Below, one piece after another: positions 43,877 through 54,893 of a stretch of 64,000 nucleotides of DNA (positions are counted from its first letter, which is position 1; every line of letters starts with the position of its first letter). Position numbers and translations under genes: made by a program. This DNA is from Euborellia annulipes (lineage: Eukaryota; Arthropoda; Insecta; Dermaptera; Anisolabididae), in contig JAKCPI010001758.1 in assembly GCA_023213315.1 (NCBI GenBank), positions 124,001 through 188,000 on the forward strand, written 5' to 3'. The notes beneath the pieces are model-generated. The model did no database searches and was not told where the DNA came from. It saw only the letters and a list, made by a program, of their open reading frames with translations.

Positions 43877-44554
43877 TGAAAATAAAAAGCCTATTTTATC
43901 TACATGTAAACGGGCATTGGGAGAGTAAATTTAGTGGTAGGGGAAGCAATTTCCTTTCTTTGAATTTTACCCTTTTTTTACGGATGTTAGCTAGAATATT
44001 TGGTAAATTTTTCCTAAGTTGGCGAACCCACCTGAATTCCTCTTTGTATTAAGGAAAGGATGCCTGTTTAAGAGAAAGAAGGAGCTAAAACTCTTTAAGT
44101 GTTGTTAAGTTTCTAATTAAATTTACTGCTTCAGAATTCCAGAGAAGTAAAGAGAGACAAGGAAGGAGAGCCGTCGCTCTCACTTATAGCCGTGGTCTGG
44201 TTGGAATGATATAAGTGGGAGATCTTTTGTCATTTACAATTTTGGAATTCGCAGAGCGGACAGACAAATAATCTCGATGTTATACCAACAAAAAAGTAGA
44301 CTAAATGATGAAGAATGAACCGAAATGTATTTTGTACAGGGTGTAACAAAAATAGTGTGTGGGGAGTCCAAGTCTTAAGAGCGCGGAGCTATTGCTCCGA
44401 GGGACCAAATTTTCTTTTTTTTTTTTTTTTTTTTTATTAATACAAAATTAACTCTTTTTTCACGCTAATCTTTTCGAACATTTTAAATATAGGCCTGTAT
44501 ATATATATTTTTTTTTTTTGTAAACATTTTGTTTTTCATATCATATATCGTATT
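43877..44554. other. Spacer with mariner-like terminus and T-run
   Basis: CAGGGTGTAACAAAAATAGT at 44338 resembles Tc1/mariner-like ends. No partner was identified. A T-run lies at 44410-44436. Confidence 0.3.
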
Positions 44555-44660
44555 CAGGGCAGCAGACAGACTTGAGGGGCCCCGGGGTTACTTAATAATA
44601 CGGCCCCCTCCCCCCCCCCCACCGTAAAAGTTTTTTCTAGTTTTTTTTTTTTTTTTTCTA
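44555..44660 (+). mobile_element. hAT-like end (CAGGGCAGCAGACAGAC), solo
   Basis: CAGGGCAGCAGACAGACTTG, GGGGCCCCGGGGTTACTTAA and a C-run. The same sequence, inverted, is at 49985-50083. Confidence 0.55.
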
Positions 44661-44807
44661 TTTTATAAAAGGCTATTGTGCCCTTCATTCTTTTTCACAC
44701 TGTTTTTGACACAATTTTTTAAACAGTTATAGGCCTACATAGCTTATAATATTTATTTAAATAAAAAAAGTGTTTAAAAATTGTCAAAATTCCATAAGGT
44801 TACCATA

Positions 44808-45358
44808 ATTTGTACTGTGCGACCAGTCACACCAGATTTTTGAACCATGAAAAATGAATTCTATACCTAAAATAATTAATAAAATTAAAATCAAAATAAC
44901 ATTAAAAAACTTGTAAATATAAACAAATTCATTTTTCTTTCCAAAATTAACGAAAAATGTCGTTTTCTTCTGTGATTATTTCAAAAACTATCATTTTTTG
45001 GAAAAATATCAAAAAATAAAAACTTTTTAAAATTCAGTATTTTATCATAATATAACAAAGAAATTGAAAATTTGAAAATTTCTGAAAAAACTTATTAGGT
45101 AAAGTACTACTTCCAAGTGACGTATTTACTCCAAAAGTTGATAGAAGTCTACAATTTTAGTGTAAGGAGCATATACCAAATTTGATCCATCTAGCTGCTT
45201 TGGTTTTTAAGCAATCGTGTTCACACACATCACACACACACACGGACACACAGACATAATGCCAAAAATGGTATTTTTGGACTCAGGGAGAAGAAACATC
45301 AAAATCTCGAAGTCGAATTTTTTTACGATTACAATACTTTCTCTATACGAGAAAGTAA
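44808..45358 (-). mobile_element. HINE, divergent subfamily
   Basis: The 3' hairpin arm GTGCGACCAGTCACACCAGA starts it. Then follow a different body (AAGTACTACTTCCAAGTGAC, CCAAAAGTTGATAGAAGTCT), a CACACACA core and the shared 5' end (CATCAAAATCTCGAAGTCG ... TACTTTCTCTATACGAGAAAG). Related pieces are at 3268-3436 and 46963-47112. Confidence 0.7.
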
Positions 45359-45434
45359 AAATTCAAAAATTTTATTATTATATTTTATTTTAATAATTTT
45401 TATCTTCTCTTACAAATTGTTAGACGTCCGCGGC

Positions 45435-45516
45435 CCAGTTTCAATCAGCCCGCGGCCCACGGGTTGGGAACCGCTGCTCTATATATATTAACATATATAG
45501 AGGTAAGAGAAAGAAA
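45435..45516 (-). mobile_element. hAT right end abutting a HINE 5' hairpin
   Basis: GCGGCCCACGGGTTGGGAAC then CGCTG ends at about 45476. CTATATATATTAACATATAT and GGTAAGAGAAAG follow at once. A hAT insertion into a HINE is likely, but the left half was lost. Confidence 0.45.
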
Positions 45517-46962
45517 AATCTATATTTATAATAGCGGAGTGTCCGTCTCTCACCAACTTCCCGTAATTTTGCCGTCTTATTGAGGACGTTATGGAGAGTC
45601 AGGAAAAAGACTCGGGTCCGCAATTTCTCAAAAGGGCAGACGCAAAAAATTGTAGAATTTGCCAATTGGATAGCATTGAGTTGATTGTCTTGCCTTATGA
45701 AAAATTAAAGCCTATTAATTAAAATAATTAAATAATTAAATCTCTCTAAGGAAAAATATTAAAAATTGTTATATAATTAAATTTTTATTAATTTTTTTTT
45801 CTTTTAGATGGAAAACGAAGTCGATAATCAAAAATATATTGTAAACGTTACAAATACTTGAGTGTATAAATTGTACGACAAAAAACCGAATAAATAATTT
45901 GAAAATTGAAATTGAAATTTTTTTTCTTTAGGGACTCGAATTGAATAAAGACAGAGAGCCTTGCAAGCAAATGGTGTGCATATTTACAAGGCACCGCCGG
46001 CAAGTGCTGCCACCTGGTGCCCATTCTATAAACCCCTTTGTTAAAATGAAATTAATCTTTAATTTAATCAAACAAATTTCATAAAATTAGTATAAATATC
46101 ACGTAGGAGACAACCTAAAGGGGGATGGGAGGGGGCCCAAAAGGCGAAAAAGCAAAAATTCAAATATTGTGTTCTATAAGGGCCCAAGAATGGCATTTGA
46201 GTAGAAAGAGAGTGAAGGTAATGAGTGCGAGTGAGATGGAGAGAGTCGCTTAAAGATGCTGAGTCTCCATCCTTGGTGCACACGAACCGGATTTCAAACA
46301 ATGCGCGTGAGGTCATCTTTTCTCAGAAGCTGAAATAAAAATAAAACTATTTGTTTTTTTTTTTTGTTTTTTTATATTCATCACATTAGAAGAAAAAAAC
46401 AAATTAAATAATTTAAAAAAATGAATATGAAAAAATTATTTTAATAAAGGAAATAAATATATTCTAACTTTTGATTGATTATTGAGTTGGGATTTATTTA
46501 TTTTTCTTCCTGAGAGGGTAGTTTTTTTTTCGGGTGTTAAAGTTAATTGTATTTTCAATTTATATTTCGGCCTCTAAGATCCTTTGACTTTTGGGAAATT
46601 AAATAAAATGTCTTCCAGCAAGTGAGAGACTCAACACTCAGCGGGTCACCTATCCACGGTCCAGCAGTTCTTAGCCTTGCTTAACCCGAATTTTCTCGAT
46701 TTTTTCTGCCTTTTCTCACAACCTATTAATGATGATGGAGTCATTAAAAAAATACAAGACGAATGCAGCCAAATATTCTTTTATTTTAAATCACGCTCTC
46801 ACGGCTGACGTTTGTTTTTTTTCATGACTCCAACATCATTAAGCCTACAGCCACAGATCTTTTTCGAGAGAAGCTATTAAATTTAAAAAAGTTATTTTTT
46901 TTTTATACTCAACAAATTAAAAAAAAAAATCAAACAAAAAATTATTTTAATAATTACCTTCG
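45517..46962. other. Unique spacer with a GC-richer patch
   Basis: The balanced-composition stretch 46100-46320 contains open minus-strand frames but no recognised protein. 45950-46030 is a second GC-richer patch (CACCGCCGGCAAGTGCTGCC). The rest is AT-rich. Confidence 0.3.
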
Positions 46963-47262
46963 ATAACTAAAAATCTATTCAGTTTTTGAAAAAATGTCAA
47001 AGAATAAAAACTTTTTAAAATAGAGTAATTTTTCACAATATGATAAAAAAATTGAAAATTTCGAAATTTCTGAAAAAACTTATTAGGTAAAGTACTACTT
47101 CCAAGTGACGTATTCATGGGCGTAACCAGACATCTTGTTAGGGGGGCCCAACCCCTCGTTAGGGCGAGAGGGGGGGAGGGGGGGGTTCGCAATTAATATA
47201 TACAGTTTTGAGGTCCCATGAATCCGAAAAGTGGTTTTCGCGACATGGTCTTTCTGCAGGGC
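46963..47262. mobile_element. HINE variant fragments split by a G-rich hAT-like piece
   Basis: 46963-47112 matches the divergent HINE subfamily (GTAAAGTACTACTTCCAAGT, minus orientation). GGGCGTAACCAGACATCTTG and a G-run follow, and then TTTTGAGGTCCCATGAATCC with GTGGTTTTCGCGACATGG, which is plus-oriented HINE. This is a mosaic of at least three events. Confidence 0.5.
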
Positions 47263-47560
47263 TGTAACTAGCTTTTTTAGGGCTGTGCAAAACTTTTTTA
47301 GGGCCCCTATATTTTTTGGGAAAAAGTAATTATAGTTCAAATAGATATCAGAAGGGTATATGGGAAAAGTAATTATAGTAAATAGATATATAAAAAATTT
47401 ATTGTACACAAAAATATATTACATTATTTATATGATAAGAATATTTAATTTTCATTTAATTGTCCTCTTCTTTATGCAGTGGCGTAACGAACATCCCCGC
47501 AAACCCCCGATACGGGGGGGCCCGGTCAAGTGTATCAGAAAAATTTAAAATATTTCTTTT
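47263..47560. mobile_element. Two further G/C-rich hAT-like ends
   Basis: CAGGGCTGTAACTAGCTTTT at 47264 and CAGTGGCGTAACGAACATCC at 47479, each followed by G/C runs. No target duplications were defined. Confidence 0.35.
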
Positions 47561-47635
47561 TCCGATATCAGAGATCATGAAAAAATTTAGTTTATTTATT
47601 ATAAATTTAAAATCTATAAAATATTTTTAAATAAT

Positions 47636-48290
47636 TACTTTCTCTTACCTATGTATATACATGTATGTAATATATATATAGAGAGAAAGTATTGGATTCA
47701 TGTCAAAAATTCGATGTCGAGATTTTGATGGATCTTCACGTTTTGAGGTCCCCTGAATCCAAAAAAGTGGTTTTCGCGATATGGTCTGTCTCTGTGTGTG
47801 TGTGTGGCTGTGTTCAATTTTAAGCATGAAGGAATTGAGCTACGAGGTTGAAATTTTATATTTAAGTTAAACACCGCCCGGGACCGGAAAAATAAGCTTT
47901 TAATCAAAATCGGCCAGAGTACTAGTACTTTACTGATGTAGTTTTTCAGTTTTTTTCGATTTTCTCAAAATTTGCTCCAACGATTTTTTTTTAAATTCAA
48001 AAATCAATTATTTTTTAGATGCTCTTTAAAATGTATATTCTCATTTTGCGATTGAAATCTTCTGAAGACCACTTTACTCTTGTATTTCATAGGGAAGATA
48101 GGAGAAATGGTTGCCATGGTAACAAAATATAAATATTTTCCCATACTTATAAATTTTACATCTGAATTCAAATGTACCGTACTGTCGGGAACTAAATATA
48201 TTTCGACACGAAAAATCTGGTGTGACAAGCACAGTACACAACTTTCGATTACCGAAGGTAAGAGAAAGTTGTGTGCTGTGCGCCAGTCAA
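47636..48290 (+). mobile_element. HINE copy, full-length
   Basis: The 5' hairpin TTACTTTCTCTTACCTATGT ... GAGAGAAAGTATTGG, the GTCTGTCTCTGTGTG core and GGTTGCCATGGTAAC are present. The 3' hairpin has AATCTGGTGTGACAAGCACA and inner ACTTTCGATTACCGAAGGTA. Only the last bases of the 3' arm are lost. It is very close to the copy at 16632-17434, sharing AAACACCGCCCGGGACCGG. Confidence 0.88.
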
Positions 48291-48360
48291 AAGTTTTAAA
48301 TATTCACAATTATATTTTCAAAATTTTATAATAACTCGTATAATCCAAGTATTTAAACTT

Positions 48361-48434
48361 ATTACTTTTTCTTACCTCCATATATAAGCTTATATATATT
48401 TTTATTATTATAACGAAACCATTAGAGTCTAGAG
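48361..48434 (+). mobile_element. HINE 5'-hairpin fragment
   Basis: TTACTTTTTCTTACCTCCAT and an AT-rich arm, next to the hAT MITE at 48435. Confidence 0.45.
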
Positions 48435-48783
48435 CAGGGGTCTCCAAACTTTCCAGCCTTAGGGCCATACTGATTACTCCAGTAAGTTCCGAGGGCCAAA
48501 ACCATATTATCATTGTTGCCGGTTTTTATCCAACTTATCACAAAAACAATAACAATAAGCCTACAACAATATTATGAGTAGTTAGCCCATGACCATACCA
48601 ATGTAGATGTCAAATTAATAATTATTCAACATAAAATTAGAATACTTCAGTAAACTAAATTTAATTTGCTATAAAAAATATGTTCTCTAAAAGAAGTTTT
48701 CAAGTTTGCTAGCTCTCCGCGGGCCGGACAAAATCTGTCCGCGGGCCGGATGTGGCCCTCGGGCCGTAGTTTTGAGACCCCTG
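48435..48783. mobile_element. hAT MITE, 349 bp, TSD GTCTAGAG
   Basis: Ends CAGGGGTCTCCAAACTTTCC and, inverted, CAGGGGTCTCAAAACTACGG. Perfect 8-bp duplications GTCTAGAG lie at 48427-48434 and 48784-48791. The inner GGGCCGGA repeats and GGCCCTCGGGCC are typical of this widespread hAT type. There is no transposase. Confidence 0.92.
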
Positions 48784-48948
48784 GTCTAGAGGGTTGTAAA
48801 ATTAATATACACACAAATTTAGAGAACATACATAGAATATTCTCTTAAGAGACTTGACTCGCATAGCCTACGATCCTTATTAAATGGCAATAAATATTTT
48901 ACACAATTGCTCCATTCGACTTTTTGAGAAGTTTTATTGACATTCTTC

Positions 48949-48987
48949 AGCCCTGAGGATGGTCGCAAATCTGACCGAAACCTGGCT
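48949..48987 (+). ncRNA. Hammerhead-ribozyme-like motif
   Basis: The order is AGCC (stem I), CTGAGGA, T, GGTC-GCAAATCT-GACC (stem II), GAAA, CCT, GGCT (stem I). Stem I pairs fully. The helix III region is one base shorter than in the 5757 and 55766 motifs (CCT instead of CGTT), so cleavage is doubtful. Confidence 0.42.
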
Positions 48988-49754
48988 AAAAGTGCCTAAT
49001 AAAACTAAATAAAAATAGCTCCTTTCGCTCTTTCTTTATTCCTTTCTACAAAAGTCTTTTAATTTACTAACTTTTTGTCTGTCTATTTTATTAGACGCCT
49101 TATACTGCCCTATTAGTCGGGGGGGGGGGGGGAGAAATCATCCTGACCCCCCATCAAAAATTTCTGGCTACGCTAAATAATCTATAGGAAATTCTGAATT
49201 CATTAAAAAAAATCCGATGCAATTTAGATGAGGGGTTCCGGAGTTATAAATAAATGAATTTTCAAAGTTTTTTCTTTTCCAACGTTAATTGATTAGCGAT
49301 TCTTAAATTGACCAAAGTAGGGGAGGTAGGTGCAAGGATCCCTCCCTCCCTCCCTACCTTCAAATGTTCACTGATGCTTGGCGCCAAGATCACCGGGGGG
49401 TGGGGGCCCTCTTCTTAGAATTAATTATCTAATTCTATTTATACTTTATTTAAAATTTTCTTTTAATATGTTTGAAAAATATGAATTAATCGATGATTAT
49501 AAAGATAAGCTATAAGAGTAAAAAAATTTTATTTAAAGCAAATAAAACAGAAGAAAAAGAAGCCCAAGAGAAATTATTTTATTTTTTTAACGTCCGCTTT
49601 CTCCGGTCATTTAGTGGTTATATAAATACAAGAAGTTCTAGAGAATTATATCGTAAAGGAATTTCAAAAACATATTTGGCTCGGACAAAAACCCGGATTT
49701 TAATTTCCTTTTTTTAGCCAATCCTCTTTGAAAATATAAAATTCCAATTCGGAA
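48988..49754. other. Spacer with G-run and an unassigned frame
   Basis: A G-run (49119-49132) and CTGGCTACGCTAAATAATC suggest another decayed hAT end. A 74-codon frame at 49493-49717 has no family match. Confidence 0.3.
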
Positions 49755-49905
49755 AAATCTGGTGTGACTGGTCGCATAGCACACCTTCGATAATCGAAAG
49801 TTATGATCTGGGCTTGTCACACCAGATTTTTGTCTCGACGTACATTTACTGTAGCTAGCTAGTATCGGAAACTAGATGTTTCCGAGTACATTTTTTTACT
49901 TTCTC
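49755..49905 (-). mobile_element. HINE 3' end
   Basis: AATCTGGTGTGACTGGTCGC ... GGCTTGTCACACCAGATTTT, then TCTCGACGTACATTTACTG and CGGAAACTAGA. It is truncated 5' (minus orientation) at ACTTTCTCTTA. Confidence 0.7.
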
Positions 49906-49907
49906 TT

Positions 49908-49970
49908 ATTTTTTTTTTTTTTATATTTTTAAATACACACTTTTTTCTCATTCACACTTCCACTCACACA
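49908..49970 (-). mobile_element. SINE-B tail fragment
   Basis: A T-run followed by CACTTTTTTCTCATTCACAC and CACTCACACACACG, the 3' tail of SINE-B in minus orientation. Confidence 0.6.
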
Positions 49971-49984
49971 CACGAATTTTAACT

Positions 49985-50103
49985 TTTATAAACTAGAAAA
50001 AAAAAAAACTAGAAAAAACTTCTAGGGTGGGGGGTATTATTAAGTAACCCCGGGGCCCCTCAAGTCTGTCTACTGCCCTGTATATATGTAAGACAAAGTA
50101 AAA
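49985..50103 (-). mobile_element. hAT-like end, solo, with HINE hairpin remnant
   Basis: GTAACCCCGGGGCCCCTCAA and GTCTGTCTACTGCCCTG form the inverted copy of the end at 44555. TATATATGTAAGACAAAGTA after it is a HINE 5' hairpin arm. Confidence 0.5.
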
Positions 50104-50749
50104 ATTAATATGTCAAAATAAATTTGGAAAATCGATTTTTAATCATTTTTAGAACGTTTTGAGACTAAAATTTGATTCTTTTTGCTTGAATATTTTATAT
50201 ACTTAGTTATTCAATCAATTTCAAGGCCTAAATGTGTTTATTTAATTAAAAAACAATAAATTAGGATAGTTAGAAAATGAAGGCGGCAGTTAAAATTTGA
50301 AGATGTGAAAGACAATAAATAAACCCCCATTTTAGCTGGTCGTAATTAAATAAAAAAATATCTATCTCTTTATAATTTATTGAAAAGACCAGTTTTGCAT
50401 TTTTCCACAAATTCAACGAAAAATAAGAGAGATATAGCGACTTTTTTGAAAAGCGATTGTGCGCGTGAAGAAAAGCCTAGACAAGAGTTAAGCGAGGCTG
50501 CCTGCCTGCTCTCCGTGCGCCGATCGAATTAGAAAAAACAAACTGATGCTCTCCCATCATTTGAAATAATTGCTAAATTGATTGATTTCATCTATTTATG
50601 CTTATATAAAATTTTATTCGAAACTTTATTTAACTATAAGAATAAAAGACTGCATATTTATCTATAAAGAATTCATTTCTTTGAGAAAAAATAAAATTTC
50701 AAAATATTTTGTCTTCAATCAAAGAGATGCTTATTTCTCATAAATATAT
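50104..50749. other. AT-rich spacer with a GC-richer patch
   Basis: 50455-50530 is GC-richer (GAGGCTGCCTGCCTGCTCTC). No coding assignment. Confidence 0.3.
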
Positions 50750-50921
50750 TAATATATATACAAACAGACAGACTATGTCTCGAAAATTACTTTTTTTGGA
50801 TTCAGGGGAACTCAAAACGTGTAGGGCTATATCTATCAAAATCTCGACACGAATTTTTGACATGAAACCAATACTTTTTCTCTATATATATTTTCACCTA
50901 TATAGAGGTAAGAGAAAGTAA
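50750..50921 (-). mobile_element. HINE 5' half
   Basis: GGATTCAGGGGAACTCAAAA, ATCAAAATCTCGACACG and the 5' hairpin ending AGGTAAGAGAAAGTA. Confidence 0.75.
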
Positions 50922-50931
50922 AAAATCTTTT

Positions 50932-50934
<3 letters not shown>

Positions 50935-50962
<28 letters not shown>

Positions 50963-51437
50963 CTGTCAGTGACGGTGCTACGGGGGGGCTAGGGGGGGGG
51001 CAACCGTCCCCCGGCAAGGACCTCTGCCCCCTCCGGATGCCCCCCCAATCAGCTTGAAACCAAAGTCATGGGATGATATATATAAACTTATTATTTTTAT
51101 AAAATAAATGATTTAAAAATAAAAATGTTTTCTCTCAAATTAAAAAAAATTCTCAAATTTTTATTCACTTTTCCAAAAGAAAAAATTTAATTTACCCTTT
51201 TTATTACAATGAAAAAAAATTTGGTGTTGGCTGTGTCTTCTGCACAGCCGGTGGCTTTTTAACTTGACAAAGTCTCGTTCCTTGACTTCAAACTATTTTT
51301 ACTTTCTCTTACCTATATTGAAATATATCTAAACGGCCTCAGCTGCCGAAAAAAACTTAAAAAAAAAGAAAAAATCTAATTTTTCGGGGCCCCTAAAAAG
51401 CGAGTGGCCAATGTCTAACTCGGGTAATCCGGCACTG
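50935..51437. mobile_element. (GT)n followed by a possible hAT-like element
   Basis: A GT microsatellite at 50935-50962, then CAGTGACGGTGCTACGGGGG at 50967. GTAATCCGGCACTG near 51424-51437 could be the inverted partner. Flanks do not match as a duplication. HINE and SINE-A scraps (51299-51370) lie inside. Confidence 0.35.
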
Positions 51438-51530
51438 GCTGGTAGATAATGATATTTATAAATGGCTTGAATATAGTATAGGCTTGTGTTAACAAGACTC
51501 TACATATTGCTTTTTATGTCATTTTTACTT

Positions 51531-52565
51531 TCTCTTACCTATGTATATATGTAAATATATATATATAGAGAAAGTATTGGATTCATGTCAAAAATTCGAT
51601 GTCGAGATTTTGATGGATATTCACGTTTTGAGGTCCCCTGAATCTAAAAAAGTGGTTTTCGCGACATGGTGTGTCTGTCTGTCTGTATGTCTGTCTGTGT
51701 GTATGTGTGTCTGTGAACAAAATATCTCAAGAACGAAAAGAGCTAGGAGGTTGAAATTTAATATTTAAGTTAGGCACCCCCCTGGGACGTGACACGAAGC
51801 TTTTGAACAAAATCGGCCAAAGACTACTAGTACTTTACTGATGTACTTTTTCAGTTTTTTTCAATTTTCTCTAAATATGCTCCAACGATTTTTTTTTAAA
51901 TTCAAAAATCAATTATTTTTTAGATTCTCTTTAAAATGTATATTCTCATTTTGGGATTGAAATTTTCTGAAGACCACTTTACTCTTGTTCTTCATAGGAA
52001 AGATAGAAATGGTTGCCATGGTAACGGAATTTAAATCTTTTTCTTTTTATTAGATTAAAAATCAATTATTATTTAAATTCCCATTTTTTTTTAAATTTAT
52101 TTGTGTCTTTAATTGTTTCAAAGAAAACATATATGTCTCTCTCTCACTTGCAAACATTATCGTCTCTCTCTACTCTTTTTAAATTCCCTTTCCACCTTAT
52201 CTTCGCATAGGAACAATGTTAATTTCCTATAGGGATTTGTATGTTAATTTAGATTCAAAAGGGGGTCCCCTTTAGAACTTTTTAGGCATTTAAAATTTTT
52301 TTTTCCAATTCTTATGAAATTTTGTATTTATTTACGATTCTATATTGTGTATAAAATGTCCAAATATGAGATTAAAATTTTGAAAAATAACCATAGTTTA
52401 TTTGAAGCAGTCAACATTTAAAATGCAAGTTTGAAACTAAGGTGCTATCGGAAACTAAATATATCTCGACACAAAAAATCTGGTGTGACCAGCACAGTGT
52501 GCAACTTTCTCTTACCGAAGGGTAAGAGAAAGTTGTGTGCTGTGCGCCAGTCACACCAGATTTTT
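51531..52565 (+). mobile_element. HINE copy, full-length with about 400 bp of unrelated insertion
   Basis: The 5' hairpin, GTCTGTCTGTCTGTATG core, GAAAAGAGCTAGGAGGTTGA, GGGACGTGACACGAAGC and GGTTGCCATGGTAAC are present. 52037-52440 is AT-rich DNA not found in other copies. The 3' hairpin (AATCTGGTGTGACCAGCACA ... GTGCGCCAGTCACACCAG) has a perfect inner ACTTTCTCTTACC/GGTAAGAGAAAGT pair. Confidence 0.85.
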
Positions 52566-52984
52566 AATAAAAAGAACATGTTATAAAACTCTTAAAAGAG
52601 CGTTAATACCTATCGTAACCTAAAAAAAAAAAACGTAATTTCGAAAATTTTGTCCCTCGCAGCCTCCATAAGGCTGCATCCCCTATTTTATTTCTTCATA
52701 TTTTTTTATGATTGTTCAATATTTCTCACTCTTTTGTTACACTCTGTATAAATAAGCCATAATTAAATTTTTTTAGTCACCCTCGACATCTTAAGTCAAA
52801 TAAACTTTAACGGATACATTTAATTATAGGATCTAAAGACACGCCTTTTTTACGTAAAAAATATTATACATATAATAATAAATATTTTTACGAAAAATTC
52901 GAAATAGGCTAGGTATTAAATGAGATATTATAATTCATAAGTCATAGTCCACGTAAATTTCCAATTTGATTAATTAAATGTGAG
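52566..52984. other. AT-rich spacer with a mariner-like end
   Basis: TTTTGTTACACTCTGTATAA at 52732 is an inverted relative of the 44338 terminus. No other feature. Confidence 0.3.
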
Positions 52985-53092
52985 ATTTATATTTGCTGGT
53001 TGGCCAAACATCCTCTGACCCCCGGGAATCGAACCCGATATTTCCAGCCTTTCCGGGGCATCGGCCTGCTTCCGTTTTACCACACCAACATA
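52985..53092 (-). mobile_element. tRNA-like SINE head (family C)
   Basis: On the minus strand TTGGTGTGGTAAAACGG (A box) and TCGGGTTCGATTCCCGG (perfect B box) are about 40 bases apart. The acceptor arms do not pair, so this is a SINE head or tRNA pseudogene and not a tRNA gene. Confidence 0.55.
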
Positions 53093-53121
53093 AATAAGTT
53101 GTTTATATTAAGGAGTTTCAT

Positions 53122-53174
53122 TTTTTTTTTTTTTTTTTTTTTTATTTATTAGGGGTGACCCCTCAGTCATTCCC
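53122..53174 (-). mobile_element. Short 5'-truncated retroposon, 14-bp TSD
   Basis: A T-run (poly-A on the minus strand) plus about 30 bp of unknown sequence. It is flanked by ttaaggagtttcat at 53108-53121 and 53175-53188. Confidence 0.75.
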
Positions 53175-53188
53175 TTAAGGAGTTTCAT

Positions 53189-53700
53189 CAAAAGAAAAGA
53201 AATACTTAGATTATTAGTCCGTTGATGAAATGTAAATATTTTGATATCAACGAGATGAGATTTTCATACAATAGAATTGTTTTTTTTTTAAATCATTCAA
53301 TATATTAATTATTTATTTAAAAAAATTGTTTCGGACATCACATTCAATTTATAAAGAGTAGATAAGCTCACTCATCAACACAAATTATAGTGTCATCTCA
53401 CGGACATCGAATTATTTATTTGTTTGCATTAAATAACATGAAAAATTCTTCTTTTGGTCAAAAGTCATGAACATATAGGCTTTTAAGGTTTTATTACAAT
53501 TAAAAAATAAGTTTTTTTAAGGTCTTTTTCGACAACTAGGGCCATTTAGACCCCATCCCTAAAAAATTAATTTGTTTATAATTAACAATAATAATGTCTT
53601 CATTTATAAAACAGTATACTGTAATTTGCCTAAATCAACCATTAATAATAAAAAATTTTGAAGTCTGTTGGTGTCGTATTAGGGGTTTTTTCACTTAAAG
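53189..53700. other. AT-rich spacer with a SINE-A tail
   Basis: GGTCTTTTTCGACAACTAGG at 53521 is a SINE-A 3' module in minus orientation. The remainder is unassigned. Confidence 0.35.
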
Positions 53701-53855
53701 TAAAAGAAACAAGTATGCTGGGACGATAGAATTAAGGTTATGGAGAAACGAGAACCAGCGACTGCTTTCTAAGTTAAAATAATTTATTTGCAAATATTTA
53801 GGTATGCCAAACGCAAACCATCCTCAGTGCATCAAATTATACGATTGTGGAGCAA
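53701..53855 (-). repeat. Member of the 62.77-kb fold-back family
   Basis: Shares CAGCGACTG...GTTAAAATAATTT and AAACCATCCTCAGTGC-like sequence with 62787-62915. The hammerhead-like core is CTGAGGA...TAAA, with the GAAA lost. Confidence 0.5.
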
Positions 53856-53941
53856 GCGTTTTACAAAATTATAAAATGCATTATAAAATGCATGAGAGCC
53901 GCGGACGTCTAATGAAAGATAAAATTATTATTACTTATAAT

Positions 53942-54886
53942 TAGAGAGCGGAAAAAGTCTTTCAACTTTTGTCAATTTTAAGACTTTTCTAGATTTTCTT
54001 CACTGATCTCACTCACAAAAAGAAACGTTTTTTTGAGATTTTCCAAAACGACTTTTGCGACTTTTTTGAGCTTTTTTGCCTGTCGGAGGCTTTTTTTTGA
54101 AAAAGGGACTTTTATGCTCATACTTTTTTTTTAATACACACAAATGACTCGCAAGCAGCTCTGGAGTGAACATTTACTTCCTTCATAAAAATAAAAATTA
54201 AAATCGTTTATTGCCAAATAAATATTTAAAAAAATCAATTAATTTTTCCTTTCTCTTATCTTAATATGCATATTAGAGTGGTCCTGAACCATAGAGGTCA
54301 TATTTTTTACTTCGCCTTTGAACTTTCAGAATTTTTAAGATTTTTTTCCTAAAACTTCCCTTTGTTTTCGTCCACAAGGGACTAAATTAATTTCAAATTA
54401 CAATAAAACTAGAAATTTATTATTTAGAATCTTTTATTGCTTAAAATTACCTCAAATAATAAATAATAAATAGAACGAATAGAGATAGATTAAATTGTTT
54501 CATCTGTCAAAGTTCCTCAGCATATTTCTTTGTCATTTCATAATTATTTGTCAATCGTATTTTCAGTTCGATTATATAAAATTATATTTAACAAATATGT
54601 AAGTAGTTTAGTGTTTAGTCAAATCCTAATTGAGGTATTCATGAATATCAATATTTTATTCAAATGAATAATAGGTCTCAAAAATTATTAAAATTATATA
54701 CAACGTCCGAGTTATCAAAAGAAATTGTACAGTGCTTCAGGCTGTATTTCTTTTACTTTTTCATATTATTAATTCTTAAACTAGACACTTTTTTGCCAAA
54801 ACAGACTTTTTACTATTTGGCTAAAAAAGAATAGACTTTTAAGGCGACTTTTTCAGAAATTAAGAGACTTTTTTCCCGCTCTCTTT
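53942..54886. mobile_element. hAT-like element, 945 bp, TSD TTATAAT
   Basis: Inverted ends TAGAGAGCGGAAAAAGTC and AAAGAGAGCGGGAAAAAAGT are flanked by TTATAAT (53935-53941, 54887-54893). Many GACTTTTT-type units occur near both ends. No transposase frame. The 7-bp duplication and AG-type ends suggest hAT-related, not certain. Confidence 0.55.
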
Positions 54887-54893
54887 TTATAAT

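Noticed and set aside
44555..50083. A 5.5-kb hAT element between two CAGGGCAG(C/T)AGACAGAC ends in inverted orientation
   Set aside because: The 8-bp flanks do not match and both copies carry the same end plus the same adjacent sequence, so they are two separate solo ends.
52985..53092. tRNA gene on the minus strand (perfect B box)
   Set aside because: A and B boxes are present, but the acceptor and anticodon stems do not pair. It is a SINE head or tRNA pseudogene.
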